Below, piece by piece: positions 5,719 through 6,440 of a stretch of 6,440 nucleotides of DNA (its first letter is position 1; each line of letters starts with the position of its first letter). The position numbers and the translations under genes were made by a program. Source of the stretch: Bacillota bacterium (GTDB taxonomy: Bacteria; Bacillota; Clostridia; DSM-8532); NCBI GenBank assembly GCA_023410885.1, contig JAEYPI010000097.1, positions 1-6,440 on the forward strand, read 5' to 3'. The notes under the pieces were generated by a model that saw nothing but the letters and a program-made list of their open reading frames with translations, ran no database searches and had not been told where the DNA came from.

Positions 5719-6438
5719 TTAATCTTTAATCTCATAGATAAATTGATGGAGCAATTTTTTGTTAGCCTCGATGTCAGGCACAAGGACATACATGCCTTTG
5801 ATTTTCTTACTTTTGAAGTGTCCCTCAGCAGGAAGCCTTAATTGTTCTATTCCTTCCGCATTATACTGTGCGACTTCCATGACAAGCTTCATAATATCCG
5901 TCTTTGACAAACTTGTCTCGACATAGGGCAGCAGTTCTGAAACAGTCCCAGGAAGCTTTGCGATCCCCTGGGCTTTAATTTTCTTATAAAGCGTATCCAA
6001 AACGTATCGTTGTCTTTGTGTTCTTTCAAAGTCAGCATCGCCCACATACCTGATTCTGGAGTAGTCCACTACCTGTCCGCCGTTCAGAACTTGAAGGCCG
6101 GGCTGTGAAACCCCCTCGATCTGCGAAATTTCGTAATCTTTAACATTAATTTCAAGGCCGCCTATTTTATCAACTATTTTCTCCAGGCCCATAAAATCAA
6201 CGTCAACATAGTCTCTTATATCGAGTCTGAAATTAGAATTAATGGTCTTTACGGCAAGGGAGGCACCACCGTAGGAATAGGCCGCATTGATTCTGTCGGA
6301 TTGATGCCCTGGAATTGGCACATACATATCACGCATCAGAGAGGTAACCTTGATCATGCCGTTCTTTCCATCAAGAGAAGCAATCATAATGGTATCCGAT
6401 CTTGATACATCATCGGGATTTCTTCGGTCAAGTCCAAA
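5719..6438 (-). CDS. LytR-CpsA-Psr (LCP) family cell-wall polymer transferase, 5'-truncated by window edge
   Basis: About 239 residues are visible; the frame continues past the internal ATG at 6387 to the right edge, reading FGLDRRNPDDVSRSDTIMIA. That matches the LCP core start 'G.D.R......RSDt', so the true start and the expected N-terminal membrane anchor are outside. Other conserved features (counted from the edge): SLMRDMYVPIP (R36), DRINAAYSYGG, VDVDFMGLEKIVDKIGGLEINV, and LNGGQVVDYSRIRYVGDADFERTQRQRYV with R128, R130, D136, R139 and R142. These arginines and aspartates bind the polyprenyl pyrophosphate head group in the family. LCP enzymes sit on the outer membrane face and transfer lipid-linked glycopolymers (teichoic acids, capsule, secondary wall polysaccharides) to peptidoglycan. 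The gene converges on the aconitase X operon and is probably unrelated to it. Its presence supports a Gram-positive-type, Firmicutes host. No clear own terminator is seen. The polymer transferred cannot be inferred. Confidence 0.92.
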   Translation of the reverse strand, partial: FGLDRRNPDDVSRSDTIMIASLDGKNGMIKVTSLMRDMYVPIPGHQSDRINAAYSYGGASLAVKTINSNFRLDIRDYVDVDFMGLEKIVDKIGGLEINVKDYEISQIEGVSQPGLQVLNGGQVVDYSRIRYVGDADFERTQRQRYVLDTLYKKIKAQGIAKLPGTVSELLPYVETSLSKTDIMKLVMEVAQYNAEGIEQLRLPAEGHFKSKKIKGMYVLVPDIEANKKLLHQFIYEIKD

Positions 6439-6440
6439 GA

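Noticed and set aside
5719..6387. The ATG at 6387 as the true start of the LCP gene
   Set aside because: Seventeen further in-frame residues upstream (FGLDRR...RSDTI) match the conserved LCP core, so the gene continues beyond the window edge.
1..6440. Mobile elements, CRISPR arrays, tRNA/rRNA genes, riboswitches
   Set aside because: I saw no terminal inverted repeats, transposase or integrase frames, regularly spaced repeats, or recognisable RNA folds apart from the two terminators.

Overview
The window looks like part of a Firmicutes chromosome, most likely a Clostridia/Peptococcaceae-type anaerobe of the Desulfitobacterium/Desulfosporosinus kind. This is inferred from the strong AGGAGG-type ribosome binding sites, the LytR-CpsA-Psr (LCP) cell-wall gene, the Fe-S flavoprotein, the 2-enoate-reductase-like Old Yellow Enzyme (OYE) and a moderate G+C content (judged by eye, not counted). 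The genus is a guess.

Layout. Positions 3-677 (+) carry the 3' part of a flavodoxin-fold/iron-sulfur flavoprotein whose start lies left of the window. It converges on a TetR-family regulator gene (750-1346, -), and the two share a bidirectional terminator at 707-751. A 243-bp divergent intergenic region (1347-1589) holds promoters for both directions and a near-perfect 21-bp inverted repeat at 1514-1534, a good candidate for the TetR operator. Rightward from it runs a compact three-gene operon: a 758-residue FMN/4Fe-4S/FAD ene-reductase (1590-3866), an aconitase X catalytic (large) subunit (3880-5163) and an aconitase X swivel (small) subunit (5165-5605). The gaps are 13 bp and 1 bp, and a hairpin with a T-run follows at 5636-5685. 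Convergent to it, at the right edge, is an LCP-family cell-wall polymer transferase (5719-6438, -) whose 5' end is outside the window.

How the genes may work together. Aconitase X enzymes are iron-dependent dehydratases; the characterised ones act on cis-3-hydroxy-L-proline (bacteria) or mevalonate 5-phosphate (archaea). The OYE/2-enoate-reductase class reduces C=C bonds conjugated to a carboxyl or carbonyl group. The operon therefore suggests a two-step module, dehydration of a hydroxy-acid to an enoate followed by reduction to the saturated acid (or the reverse), under the local TetR regulator. The substrate cannot be read from the sequence. Both aconitase X subunits differ from the usual family motifs as I remember them, and no transporter, racemase or CoA ligase/transferase is present to point to a known pathway. 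This operon is the part of the window most likely to be biochemically undescribed.
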